Assembly: GCA_031291435.1 (NCBI GenBank)
Contig: JARLJC010000366.1
Coordinates: 1 to 39,743 of the forward strand
Origin: Alphaproteobacteria bacterium
GTDB taxonomy: Bacteria > Pseudomonadota > Alphaproteobacteria > UBA9219
Direction: 5' to 3'
DNA: 39,743 bases
The notes beneath the pieces were generated by a model. It was not told the origin of the DNA. It saw only the letters and a list, made by a program, of their open reading frames with translations, and made no database searches. Positions 17,499 through 25,227 of the stretch are shown piece after piece (the stretch's first letter is position 1; each line of letters opens with the position of its first letter). The translations under genes and the position numbers were made by a program.

Positions 17499-18718
17499 AT
17501 ACCCTCTCGCCTCTCTCCGACCAAGCGCGTACGCTTTTCGCCCAGGGCCGTTTTGCCGAAGCCGAACCTTTGTTCCGGCGGATAGCGGACGAGAATCCCG
17601 CCGACGATGTCGCCGTTTATAATCTCGGCGTCACCTTGGGCAAGCTCGATCGTTTCGAGGAAGCGATGGGTTGCTATCGCGCCACCATTGAACGCAACCC
17701 CGGTTTTGCCGACGCTTACGCCAATTTCGGCACCTGCCTGTCGGAACTCGGCCATATCGCGCAGGCGCGGCAAGCCTGCGCCATTGCCCATCAGATCGCG
17801 CCCGACGACCCCATTCCGGTACTCAACGAAGGCATCGCGGCGCTGGCGCTGGGCGACCTCACAGCCGGGTGGCGCGGTTTCGCCGCGCGCTGGCGCTTGC
17901 CCGCCTACGCTAAATTCAAACGCGATTTCGCACAGCCGCAATGGCGCGGCGAGAATCTGCGGAACAAGACTTTATTCATGTATGCCGAGCAGGGCTTCGG
18001 CGATTCCATCCAGATGGCGCGTTACGCGCCTTTCCTCATGGATCAGGGCGCGCGCGTTATCATCGAGGCGCAACCCGCGCTGGCCGCCTTGTTCCGCACC
18101 CTGCCAGGTTCGCCGCATATCATCGCCAAAGGCGAACCCGTCCCCGATTTCGATTTTTACAGCGCGATGATGGATGTGCCGCAAGCGGCGGGCACGACAT
18201 TGGACAGTATTCCGGTTTTGTCGCCCTATCTTTCGGCGCCACCCGTCGCCTTGCCGCTACGGCGAAAACCGCGCCGCGTCGGGTTGTGCTGGGCCGGCCG
18301 CGCCAGTCATGAGAATGACCGCAACCGGTCATTGTTTTTTGCACAAATCCAACCTTTGCTGACCCGCGCCGATACCGACTATGTGAGTTTGCAATTCATC
18401 GTGCCCGAGGAGGACATGGCTGCCTTCGCTGCCAGCGGCGTGATCGCCTGGAACCGCACCACGTCGGATTTCATCGAAGCGGCGGCGCTGATCCGCGAGG
18501 TCGATCTGGTCATCACCGTCGATACCTCGGTCGCACACCTGGCGGGGGCGATGGGGAAACCGGTGTGGATTCTGCTGCCTTTTTATGCCGACTGGCGCTG
18601 GCTTCTGCAGCGCGAGGACAGCCCGTGGTATCCGACCGCGCGTTTGTTCCGCCAAAAGAAGCGCCGCGAGTGGGACGAGGTCATCGCCCGCGTCGCGGCG
18701 GAACTTGATAAATTCTAG
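17495..18718 (+). CDS. TPR protein fused to a GT9-like glycosyltransferase domain (second copy)
   Basis: A 407-residue relative of the preceding protein with fewer TPRs (about residues 5-115: ARTLFAQGRFAEAEPLFRRI, then VAVYNLGVTLGKLDRFEEAM). The transferase half contains TLFMYAEQGFGDSIQMARY, VGLCWAGRASHENDRNRSL and ITVDTSVAHLAGAMGKPVW, followed by DWRWLLQREDSPWYP, nearly matching the first copy. The overlap ATGA with the upstream stop shows translational coupling. The pair probably arose by tandem duplication and might act in sequence or as a complex. It ends the plus-strand flagellar operon; a hairpin at 18751 separates it from the convergent flaF. Confidence 0.7.
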   Translation: MNTLSPLSDQARTLFAQGRFAEAEPLFRRIADENPADDVAVYNLGVTLGKLDRFEEAMGCYRATIERNPGFADAYANFGTCLSELGHIAQARQACAIAHQIAPDDPIPVLNEGIAALALGDLTAGWRGFAARWRLPAYAKFKRDFAQPQWRGENLRNKTLFMYAEQGFGDSIQMARYAPFLMDQGARVIIEAQPALAALFRTLPGSPHIIAKGEPVPDFDFYSAMMDVPQAAGTTLDSIPVLSPYLSAPPVALPLRRKPRRVGLCWAGRASHENDRNRSLFFAQIQPLLTRADTDYVSLQFIVPEEDMAAFAASGVIAWNRTTSDFIEAAALIREVDLVITVDTSVAHLAGAMGKPVWILLPFYADWRWLLQREDSPWYPTARLFRQKKRREWDEVIARVAAELDKF

Positions 18719-18750
18719 CCTTATTAATATCAGTCCAGCGATTCACGCTC

Positions 18751-18778
18751 CTCATTCAAGCGCAAGCGCTTCAATGAG
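18751..18778. terminator. Hairpin between convergent glycosyltransferase and flaF genes
   Basis: CTCATT-C-AAGCGC pairs with GCGCTT-C-AATGAG (18751-18778), a 12-bp stem with one C-C mismatch and a tiny loop. The site is 33 bases after one stop and 13 bases before the other, so it can serve both transcripts. T-runs are poor on both sides. Confidence 0.5.
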
Positions 18779-18791
18779 AAGTGATCGCAGA

Positions 18792-19271
18792 CTAGGCCGA
18801 GGTCGTCAGCGAGGTCGGCACTTCCGACGCACTTACCGGCGGCGCATAGGCTTCAGCATTTGCCGGGGGCTGCTTGCTGAGGCCTTTGGCGAGGATGCGG
18901 TTGATGTTGACCAGACTGTTGATGATATCGGGCGTGAATTTACCCATCGCGCGGAAGCTGACCTTGTCGATATAGCGGCTGAGATTGAGCAGCATGATTT
19001 TCAGATGCTGCGGCAGATGGTTTTCGGGATCGCACAGCGCAACCTGGAAAATCGTCCACAAACGCTGGTTATGGCGAATGGCGTCGCCGTATATTTTCAG
19101 CGCTTCTTTCGATTTGTCTTTTTCCATCAATTTGCACGCGGCATCAAGACGATGGGCGCACGAAATCAGCGCACGCGAGTCGGTATCGCGGCTGTTGCCG
19201 GTCATCGTCGCGGGCACGACCTTCTGGTGCGCGTTATAGACACTAAGCTTTTCGTTGGTTTGCGTCGTCAT
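18792..19271 (-). CDS. flaF: Flagellar biosynthesis regulator FlaF
   Basis: A 159-residue protein with site GGAGAGG before ATG 19271. The core (about 25-120) carries RALISCAHRLDAACKLM, then ALKIYGDAIRHNQRLWTIFQ, CDPENHLPQHLKIMLLNLSR and FTPDIINSLVNINRIL. The HNxxLWxxFxxxxxDPxNxLPxxLxxxLLxLSxY pattern is the FlaF signature. FlaF is needed for flagellin synthesis or secretion in alphaproteobacteria and works against FlbT. The C-terminal about 30 residues are Pro/Ala/Ser-rich and probably disordered. It is 16 bases after flbT and 500 bases from the flagellin gene, the classic group. Confidence 0.9.
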   Translation of the reverse strand: MTTQTNEKLSVYNAHQKVVPATMTGNSRDTDSRALISCAHRLDAACKLMEKDKSKEALKIYGDAIRHNQRLWTIFQVALCDPENHLPQHLKIMLLNLSRYIDKVSFRAMGKFTPDIINSLVNINRILAKGLSKQPPANAEAYAPPVSASEVPTSLTTSA

Positions 19272-19287
19272 CGGCCTCTCCTGGTGG

Positions 19288-19716
19288 TTAAGCGGGTACG
19301 GTTTCGGGTTCGGGTTGCGGCACCGTTTCAGGTTTCGCGGCTTTTTCCTGCTGTTCGAGCATAGTATGCGCGATCTTGAGAGCCTTGAAGGATTCCTTGG
19401 CTTCGAGATGGGCGATGATCTGCGCCACTTCAGCGTCGTGATTGGGATAAAGCTTGGCGAAGCTGCGCACCGTGTCGATGACGAGGCTGTCCATCGGCTT
19501 ATCCTTGCCCTTGAACAGATAAATCACCTGGAGAAGGAAATAGACGTTGGTGACGTCGCTTTCGTTGCGGCGATCTATATTCATCATATAGTCTTCGCGC
19601 AACACGGGACTGTCGGAGAGGATGAGAAGGTCTGCGGGACGTGTCCCGACATTCTTGAGAACGGCGCCGCCGGCGAATATTTTGCCTTCGGGCTTGACGC
19701 GTATTTTTAAGGGCAT
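19288..19716 (-). CDS. flbT: Flagellin mRNA regulator FlbT
   Basis: A 142-residue protein with ribosome site AAGGAG before ATG 19716. The N-terminal half MPLKIRVKPEGKIFAGGAVL, then ADLLILSDSPVLREDYMMN and VYFLLQVIYL is the typical FlbT sequence (GAVLxN, VLREdyi). A helical region and a Pro/Glu/Val-rich tail follow. In Caulobacter FlbT binds the 5' leader of flagellin mRNA and limits translation until the hook is complete. Here the flagellin gene is directly upstream in the same orientation, with a hairpin between them, and its predicted leader is about 95 bases, enough for such control. Confidence 0.92.
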   Translation of the reverse strand: MPLKIRVKPEGKIFAGGAVLKNVGTRPADLLILSDSPVLREDYMMNIDRRNESDVTNVYFLLQVIYLFKGKDKPMDSLVIDTVRSFAKLYPNHDAEVAQIIAHLEAKESFKALKIAHTMLEQQEKAAKPETVPQPEPETVPA

Positions 19717-19749
19717 GTTCCCGACTCCTTCGAGAAAAAACTTTTTTAA

Positions 19750-19784
19750 GAGAGAGTAGAGAGCGGGCCGAAGCCCGCTCTCCC
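19750..19784 (-). terminator. Terminator between flagellin and flbT genes
   Basis: A 10-bp stem: on the minus strand GAGAGCGGGC, loop TTCG, GCCCGCTCTC (19759-19782), a stable UUCG tetraloop hairpin. It is followed downstream (minus direction) by a pyrimidine-rich CTACTCTCTCTT stretch. Transcripts probably end here often, with some read-through into flbT-flaF. Confidence 0.7.
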
Positions 19785-19793
19785 CCTTTAGGC

Positions 19794-20624
19794 TTAGAGA
19801 ATACGCAAGATAGCCTGTTCGAGCGTACCCGAAATGCCCAGCGAAACGATGCCGAGCTGATCCTGAGCTTGCAGAGCCTGCAAGTTAGCACCTTCGGTAT
19901 TCGTATCGGCCTGAACCAAGTCGGTCGAAGCGTTTTGCAGCGAGTTGATCAGATTCGAGGTGAAGTCCTGACGAGTCTGAATCAGCGTCGCATTACCACC
20001 GAAATTCGCGGCGTCGGTACGCAGAGTTGACAGAGCGGTCAACAGATACGATTGCGACGACTGAATGTCGGAGGTGTTCGCCCACGAGCTGCTGGCGGTG
20101 TTGCCGCTGCTGGTCAAGAGACCGGCCGAGGTAACGTTGACGCCAGTAATCGTCAGCGCCGTTGTGTTGGTTTCGTTAAAGAACACAACGAGGGTCGCCG
20201 TCGCGCTGTTCAACAGGTTCGAGCCGTTGAACGTAGCGTCGTTGACCAGCTGATCGAGCTGAGTGGTCAACGCGTTGAACTGCGACGCAAGACCCGCGCG
20301 CGTGTTGGTGTCGGTCGTACCGAGCGCCTGGGTCGCAAGACCTTGGAGCTGGACGATGACACTCGTCACGTCGGAGATCGAGTTATCGAACGAGTTCACC
20401 GATTCCAGCGCTGTCGCAAGGTTGTTCTTGACGTTGTTCAAATCGTTAGCTGAGTTCAAGAAGCCTTTCGAAGCGAAGTAAGCGGTCGCGTTGTCAGAAG
20501 CGGTGTTAACCGTTTTACCGGTCGACAAATGCTCCTGAGTTTGTGCAAGCAAGCTCGCCGTCGTGTTCAGAGCCGTGAGGTTTGAACGCGCGGACGAACT
20601 AAGGGAGATGTCACCAATTGCCAT
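19794..20624 (-). CDS. Flagellin
   Basis: A 276-residue short flagellin of the Caulobacter type with a strong ribosome site (AAAGGAG). The N-terminal D0/D1 helices contain SLSSSARSNLTALNTTASLL, QTQEHLSTGKTVNTASDN, and ALESVNSFDNSISDVTSVIV then QLQGLATQALG. A small central part (about 135-185) is Thr/Ser/Asn-rich and there is no D2/D3 domain. The C-terminal helix region is DFTSNLINSLQNASTDLVQ, then ALQAQDQLGIVSLGISG. Exposed Ser/Thr residues are candidate glycosylation sites for the neighbouring transferases. It is driven by the sigma-54 element at 20730 and followed by flbT and flaF. Only one flagellin gene is in the window. Confidence 0.93.
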   Translation of the reverse strand: MAIGDISLSSSARSNLTALNTTASLLAQTQEHLSTGKTVNTASDNATAYFASKGFLNSANDLNNVKNNLATALESVNSFDNSISDVTSVIVQLQGLATQALGTTDTNTRAGLASQFNALTTQLDQLVNDATFNGSNLLNSATATLVVFFNETNTTALTITGVNVTSAGLLTSSGNTASSSWANTSDIQSSQSYLLTALSTLRTDAANFGGNATLIQTRQDFTSNLINSLQNASTDLVQADTNTEGANLQALQAQDQLGIVSLGISGTLEQAILRIL

Positions 20625-20729
20625 AGTAGAACTCCTTTCAAGAGTATATCGCAGACTCCTTCTGCGGGTTTAAGTGTCGTTAACCATAAATTCTGAGTGT
20701 GAATTTAGACTTAACGGCTGAATACAGGT

Positions 20730-20745
20730 TGCGAGAAGTGTGCCA
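20730..20745 (-). promoter_or_regulatory. Sigma-54 promoter of the flagellin gene
   Basis: On the minus strand TGGCAC-ACTTC-TCGCA matches the -24/-12 consensus with one mismatch in the -12 box and exact GG-N10-GC spacing. Transcription would start near 20719, giving a leader of about 95 bases before ATG 20624. The rest of the 20625-20859 spacer holds no gene I can support. Confidence 0.72.
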
Positions 20746-20859
20746 TGGGCGCGGGTTTGTTAAGTTTTTGATTTTGCGCACAGGCTTCGCGCCTGCCCCC
20801 GGCAGATATTGCCGGACAGGCCTCAAAGCGGCAAAAAATGCCGGGTCGTTTCTGCCGTG

Positions 20860-21462
20860 TCAGGCTTTTTGCTGCGCCGCAACATTCTCTAATCTATGGA
20901 TTTTTTGCCCGATATGGCCAAGCTGAAAAGACAGATCACCGTCACACCAGATTTCGAACCCCGCCGCCCGCGCCTGCTCGCAAAAATAATAATCCTCGCC
21001 GCGCAGCTCGCCGGCTTCGGCCACGGTATTGAAATAGGGCTTGGAAAGAGCGGCGAATACCGCCATGCGGATCAGCAGGCATCCGGTCGGAATCTGGCGC
21101 ACCCGATGCAACCCCGGGGTTATCTGCGCATGGCTGCCATCTTCCATCACCGTCAGCGGATGGAAGGGCGGCACGCGCCGCGAATAAGTCGATCCCACAA
21201 TATCCTTATCGTGGGCAAGAAGGCGCGCCAGCGTATCGGCGGGAAACACCATATCGGTATCGAGGAACAAAAGATGCGTGGCCTTCATGATCAGGGCCGC
21301 GCCCGCGCATTGATTGCGCCCCAGCGCCACCAGCGACGAACGCGAATTGAGCAGGAACGCGGGCGCACCCGGACGCATGCACAGCATGCCGAGCGACATC
21401 GCGAAATCGGCATGCACCATATCGCCGGAAGGAATGCCGATGGCGACGAGAGGTTGGGTCAT
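20860..21462 (-). CDS. Glycosyltransferase-like protein (GT-A fold), short
   Basis: A 200-residue protein starting at ATG 21462 behind AAGGAGTG. The N-terminus PLVAIGIPSGDMVHADFAMS, then SSLVALGRNQCAGAALIM and ATHLLFLDTDMVFPADTLAR give a nucleotide-sugar transferase pattern with a DTDM (DxD-like) metal site. YYFCEQARAAGFEIWCDGDL lies further on, where the catalytic acidic region of GT2 enzymes usually falls, and LGHIG follows. It is 4 bases after the next upstream gene, which encodes a similar protein. The sugar and acceptor are unknown; the position beside flagellin suggests flagellar glycosylation. Confidence 0.65.
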   Translation of the reverse strand: MTQPLVAIGIPSGDMVHADFAMSLGMLCMRPGAPAFLLNSRSSLVALGRNQCAGAALIMKATHLLFLDTDMVFPADTLARLLAHDKDIVGSTYSRRVPPFHPLTVMEDGSHAQITPGLHRVRQIPTGCLLIRMAVFAALSKPYFNTVAEAGELRGEDYYFCEQARAAGFEIWCDGDLSFQLGHIGQKIHRLENVAAQQKA

Positions 21463-21466
21463 AAGG

Positions 21467-22213
21467 TCACTCCTTAAAGCGGGCGGCGGCGTTGCCACGA
21501 TAGGTATAGGAACCGCTGTGATTCAGTTTGCTTTGCAGATCGAGCCAGATTTCGCCGCCGATCGCGCGCCAGCGGCGGCAGAAAGCGTAATCTTCGGAAA
21601 GATAGACGCCGCTGTCGGGATCGATCATGCAGTCGAACAGGGCATAGAGATTGTCGCTTGGCTGCGACGGGCGCGGAAACGCGTGAAGCGCCTTATATTT
21701 GGATTCGGGATAGGCTTTGATCATGCGTTCGAACACGCCGCGCTTGATAAGCTGGAACCCGGTCCCGGCATAGGTGCCGGTGGCGAAACCGTTTTCGCGT
21801 TTGGCCTCGGCCCCTTCGCATAACCCGCAAACATAGGCGAGACCGGCTTCGTCGAGCGTTTCCGTGCTATGGCCGAAGCGCTGCGCAAGCTGATTCCAGT
21901 CGATGATCTTGGCGGGATAGAGACCGGCGGTGAAATCCTTGTCGGCCTTGAGCAGGCGCACCACCTGTTCGACCGAAAAAGAGATATCGGCATCGACGAA
22001 CAAAAGATGCGTGGTAGCTGGGTTATCGAGAAAGCGGGCAACGATGGCGCTGCGCCCGCGCGTGATGAGAGCATCGTTGCCCAGCATCATCACGGCGACA
22101 TCGAACCCATGCGCGTTCGCCGCCGCCGATAGATTCAAGAGCGACATCGTGTAATCCTGCGACACCATGCCGCCGAAACAGGGCGTGCCGACGACGATCA
22201 AAGGCTTGGTCAT
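21467..22213 (-). CDS. Glycosyltransferase-like protein (GT-A fold)
   Basis: A 248-residue protein from ATG 22213 behind GGAGGAA. PLIVVGTPCFGGMVSQDYTM, then ALITRGRSAIVARFLDNPAT and HLLFVDADISFSVEQVVRLL show the same plan as its downstream neighbour, with DAD as the metal-binding motif. A Cys-containing insert (YVCGLCEGAEAKRENGFATG) and YAGTGFQLIKRGVFERM follow, and LSEDYAFCRRWRAIGGEIWL near the end corresponds to the acceptor/catalytic segment. The stop and start with neighbours are only a few bases apart, so the three glycosyltransferases form one operon with the GT4-like gene first. Confidence 0.65.
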   Translation of the reverse strand: MTKPLIVVGTPCFGGMVSQDYTMSLLNLSAAANAHGFDVAVMMLGNDALITRGRSAIVARFLDNPATTHLLFVDADISFSVEQVVRLLKADKDFTAGLYPAKIIDWNQLAQRFGHSTETLDEAGLAYVCGLCEGAEAKRENGFATGTYAGTGFQLIKRGVFERMIKAYPESKYKALHAFPRPSQPSDNLYALFDCMIDPDSGVYLSEDYAFCRRWRAIGGEIWLDLQSKLNHSGSYTYRGNAAARFKE

Positions 22214-23418
22214 TGTGATGTTCCTCCGCCGCAGACGACCTGCAGCAATTTTTTGTTCAGCCCGGCCCATGTCCAGTCTTTCATGCGTTCGGCGACAATA
22301 AGCGCTTCGCGCCGGGCGGCGGCGCGATCGGCATAGACGCGTTCCATGGCCGCGACCACTTCATCAACATCGCTCTCGCCCCAGTCCTGCACCGACTGCA
22401 TGGTCAGCGACGGTTTGACCGCGCGCTGCGAACGGAACGCGCCGCAGCCGATGAGATCGACCAGGTCTTTCTGGCCAGTATTGTAGGAAACGTAAGTCGG
22501 CACGCCGCAGGCCATCGCTTCCATCGCCACCAGATTGGTGCCGCCCTCGCAGCGATTGGGAAACACAGCCATGTCGCAATCGCGCAGGACCGTGGGCATA
22601 AGAATGTTATAGGTGAAAGGCAGATCGACGAAACTGCCGGGCGGCAACCCCTGTTTCAGAAGCCACGGCTTCGTCAAAAGCCCGAAATCCGGCGCGGTTT
22701 CGGGCACATCCCCGACATGCCCGGCCAGCGCGAAAGGAAACGCGTCGAGCCTGTTCAGATTTTGCCAGCAGGTCACCAGCAGCGCGTCGGGATGACTCGC
22801 GTAAAAACGCTTGAAGGCGGCAAGGACGATATCCTGCCCCTTGCGGAATTCAAATTTGCCGCCCGAGAAAATCACAAAACGGTCGCGATAGAGACCGCTG
22901 CCCACCCCGGGATAAAACAGGTCGGCATCGATGCCTTGATGACAGAGATGCACCGGCCCGATATCGAGGTTTTGAAGAAATTCCTCATTCCACCGCGAGA
23001 TGGCGATGAAGAGATCGTAATTTTTGGAAATCTTGCGGCCATGCGGGGTGCAGACCAGATGCTCGATGGCGGCGCAGCCGACATTGGGGGTGCCCCACAC
23101 CCTGTCCTGCCCCAGAAAGCCGCCGAAATCGTTGCTGACGGCATGCAAAGCCGGATGTTTGAAACTAAGAATCTCGTCGGGATTCTTGGCCATAAAATCG
23201 CGCAGTTTGACCGAAAGTTCGAACACGCCTTCAAGCCGCGCCTGCGCCAAGGGCTGCAGCATTGCGGTGGTCGGGGTGCTGGTAAGGATGATATTCGGCG
23301 CGGTGCCGCCCTGCCGCAGATATTGCAGCAGAATCTGGATGCCATAGATACCGTAGCCGGAAATGGTGGACAGCACCCAGCTGATAGCAATCGGCGGAAG
23401 AGGCGAGGCGACGGACAA
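22210..23418 (-). CDS. Glycosyltransferase, GT4-like (GT-B fold)
   Basis: The conserved protein begins near ISWVLSTISGYGIYGIQI. An ATG farther upstream (23643) would add residues read from the nested palindromic element, so I favour TTG 23418; the start is uncertain. Features are the N-terminal WVLS.ISGYGIYG donor loop, HLVCTPHGRKISKNYDLFIA, VHLCHQGIDADLFYPG, IFSGGKFEFRKGQDIVLAAF and the C-terminal ADP/UDP-sugar motif FPNRCEGGTNLVAMEAMACG, then VPTYVSYNTGQ. The E-x7-E motif (EGGTNLVAME) is intact, so a retaining GT4-type enzyme is likely. It overlaps the next gene by 4 bases. Confidence 0.8.
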   Translation of the reverse strand: MSVASPLPPIAISWVLSTISGYGIYGIQILLQYLRQGGTAPNIILTSTPTTAMLQPLAQARLEGVFELSVKLRDFMAKNPDEILSFKHPALHAVSNDFGGFLGQDRVWGTPNVGCAAIEHLVCTPHGRKISKNYDLFIAISRWNEEFLQNLDIGPVHLCHQGIDADLFYPGVGSGLYRDRFVIFSGGKFEFRKGQDIVLAAFKRFYASHPDALLVTCWQNLNRLDAFPFALAGHVGDVPETAPDFGLLTKPWLLKQGLPPGSFVDLPFTYNILMPTVLRDCDMAVFPNRCEGGTNLVAMEAMACGVPTYVSYNTGQKDLVDLIGCGAFRSQRAVKPSLTMQSVQDWGESDVDEVVAAMERVYADRAAARREALIVAERMKDWTWAGLNKKLLQVVCGGGTSQ

Positions 23419-23488
23419 AGGCAGGATTCCTGAATCGGAAGCCCTATCGATAACACGGTTTTGCCAAAGGACAAAAACCGTGTTAAAG

Positions 23489-23676
23489 GAGCCGTCATTC
23501 TGGAAAATTCGCTTTTTGCACTTTCTTGCAAAAAGCGAATTTGTCCGGAATCCAGTTAGCCTCGCCATAAGAATAATATGTGCGGAAAAGTGAACTGGAT
23601 TCCGGACAAATTTTCTTTCGCCTTCCCCCGCTGACGCGGGCAAGAGCGAAGAGAAAATTTTCCGGAATGACGGCTC
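23489..23676. repeat. 188-bp nested palindromic element (MITE-like)
   Basis: Outer arms of 21 bp (23489-23509 and 23656-23676) match with one mismatch, around GAGCCGTCATTC. Inside are a perfect 16-bp palindrome (23505-23520 and 23527-23542) and a perfect 20-bp inverted repeat (23538-23557 and 23593-23612). The shared GAATGACGGCTCTT sequence reappears in a second palindrome at 24401-24433. It fills the divergent spacer between the GT4-like gene and the RNase D gene. No transposase is encoded. Confidence 0.75.
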
Positions 23677-23717
23677 TTACCGTTCTCACACAATGAAACA
23701 CTAACCTCCGTGGCTTT

Positions 23718-24350
23718 ATGACCATCACTTTGCATATCGGCGATCTGCCCGCCGGCCTCTCCTTCGGCGATTGCGTCGCCGTCGATACCGAATCCATGGG
23801 CCTTAACTGGGACCGCGACCGGCTCTGCGTGGTGCAGCTTTCGTCCGGCGACGGCAACGCGCATCTGGTGCAATTGCCCAAGGGCCAGTATGACGCGCCC
23901 AACCTCAAGAAACTGCTGACCGACCCCAAGGTTCTGAAGCTGTTCCATTTCGCGCGCGCCGATCTCGCCGCCATCAAACGCTGGCTCGGCGTGATGCCGG
24001 CGCCGGTTTACTGCACCAAGATCGCGTCCATATTCGTGCGCACTTTCACCGACCGTCATGGCCTCAAAGATCTGAGCAAGGATCTTATCGGCGTCGATAT
24101 GTCGAAAGAGCAGCAGACTTCCGACTGGGGCGCCGCCACTTTAACCGATGCGCAGCAAACCTATGCCGCTTCCGATGTGCTGCATCTGCACAAGATGAAG
24201 ACCAAGCTCGACGCCATGCTGGCGCGCGAAAACCGTACCGAGCTGGCGCGGCAGGTGATGGATTTCCTGCCGGTGCGCACCGAGCTTGACCTGCAAGGCT
24301 GGTTCGGCGTCGATGTTTTCTCGCATAAGCCGCTGCGCCGCCCGGAATAA
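23718..24350 (+). CDS. rnd: Ribonuclease D-family 3'-5' exonuclease
   Basis: A 210-residue protein made of the DEDDy exonuclease domain alone. Catalytic residues are visible: D23 and E25 in AVDTESMGL, D82 in LFHFARADLAAI, and Y149/D153 in QQTYAASDVLHLHKM. It has no HRDC domain, so it is the short form common in alphaproteobacteria rather than the full-length enterobacterial RNase D. It would trim tRNA or other RNA 3' ends. No strong ribosome site precedes ATG 23718. It is followed after about 150 bases by lptC in the same direction, a linkage typical of this class. Confidence 0.85.
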   Translation: MTITLHIGDLPAGLSFGDCVAVDTESMGLNWDRDRLCVVQLSSGDGNAHLVQLPKGQYDAPNLKKLLTDPKVLKLFHFARADLAAIKRWLGVMPAPVYCTKIASIFVRTFTDRHGLKDLSKDLIGVDMSKEQQTSDWGAATLTDAQQTYAASDVLHLHKMKTKLDAMLARENRTELARQVMDFLPVRTELDLQGWFGVDVFSHKPLRRPE

Positions 24351-24400
24351 TACGCCTGCGGCAATCCCGTCTTTGAAATTCGTGAACCTCCCGTGCCCGC

Positions 24401-24433
24401 GTCATTCCCGCGCAGGCGGGAATGACGGCTCTT
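24401..24433. repeat. Palindromic repeat (GTCATTCCCGC type)
   Basis: GTCATTCCCGC (24401-24411), loop GCAG, GCGGGAATGAC (24416-24426), an 11-bp perfect stem, followed by GGCTCTTG. The GAATGACGGCTCTT tail matches the end of the nested element at 23665-23678. These look like members of one dispersed extragenic palindrome family. The hairpin could also end the RNase D transcript. Confidence 0.65.
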
Positions 24434-24501
24434 GAGGCGACGCTGCCCTCCCTTCCTTTAGCCCTAGTTATAAGTCCTAATTATCGGTAAAATGGCGCGG
24501 C

Positions 24502-25227
24502 ATGCAAAACACGCCCCCACCTTATAAGGCCGGCGATACCGGGCGGCTCGATTTCATCAGCCCGCGCGAGACCGCGCGCATCAAAAACGCGCGCAGCGAA
24601 CGCCGCACCCGCATCATCGCCAAATTGCGGCTATGGCTGCCTTTGAGCGCGGGGATCGTTATCCTGACCTTGTTTCTGTGGCCGAAAATCGCGCCCAATT
24701 TCGTGATGAAGAATGTCGTCAAAAACATTCCCGATCTGGTCATCGACAATCTGCATTACACCGGCGTCGATAATAAAAATGAGCCTTATTCGCTGAACGC
24801 GGCGCAGGCGACGCGCCCCGCCGGCCTTGCCACCATGTATGATCTGGTGCGGCCCGAAGGCGAAATCACCCTGCAAAGCGGGTCGTGGCTGGACGGGCGC
24901 GCCAATTATGGTCGTTACGACGAAGCGACCAAAAAATTATGGCTGGGCGGCAATGTCCGTCTGTTCCACGATAAAGGCTATCAGGTGACCAGCGAGGAGG
25001 CCCAGATCGACCTCGACACCGACACCGCCTGGGGCGACAAGCCCGTGTTAATTCAGGGGAATTTCGGCACCATCCGGGGCACGGGCTTCCGTTTCCTCGA
25101 TGGCGGGCATATCGTGGTGGTGACCGGCCCCGCCACCGCGACCCTCAGTTTACATCAGGGGCAAGGTTCTGATACATCCTCCGGCGGCCCTTTACCGGCC
25201 AACCCTTTACCGGATAGCAATAAATGA
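24502..25227 (+). CDS. lptC: LPS export protein LptC
   Basis: A 241-residue bitopic inner-membrane protein. A cytoplasmic N-terminus of about 42 residues rich in Arg precedes one hydrophobic helix (about 43-60, RLWLPLSAGIVILTLFLW). The periplasmic part contains VIDNLHYTGVDNKNEPYSLN, then EGEITLQSGSWLDGRANYG, LWLGGNVRLFHDKGYQVTSE and GTIRGTGFRFLDGGHIVVVTG, a beta-jellyroll of the LptC/OstA type. It takes LPS from the LptBFG transporter and hands it to LptA. It is followed by lptA at an ATGA overlap. A low-complexity Ser/Pro tail ends the protein. Confidence 0.85.
   Translation: MQNTPPPYKAGDTGRLDFISPRETARIKNARSERRTRIIAKLRLWLPLSAGIVILTLFLWPKIAPNFVMKNVVKNIPDLVIDNLHYTGVDNKNEPYSLNAAQATRPAGLATMYDLVRPEGEITLQSGSWLDGRANYGRYDEATKKLWLGGNVRLFHDKGYQVTSEEAQIDLDTDTAWGDKPVLIQGNFGTIRGTGFRFLDGGHIVVVTGPATATLSLHQGQGSDTSSGGPLPANPLPDSNK

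Noticed and set aside
23425-23643. Upstream extension of the GT4-like gene to an ATG at 23643
   Set aside because: These residues are read from the nested palindromic element and have no glycosyltransferase similarity.
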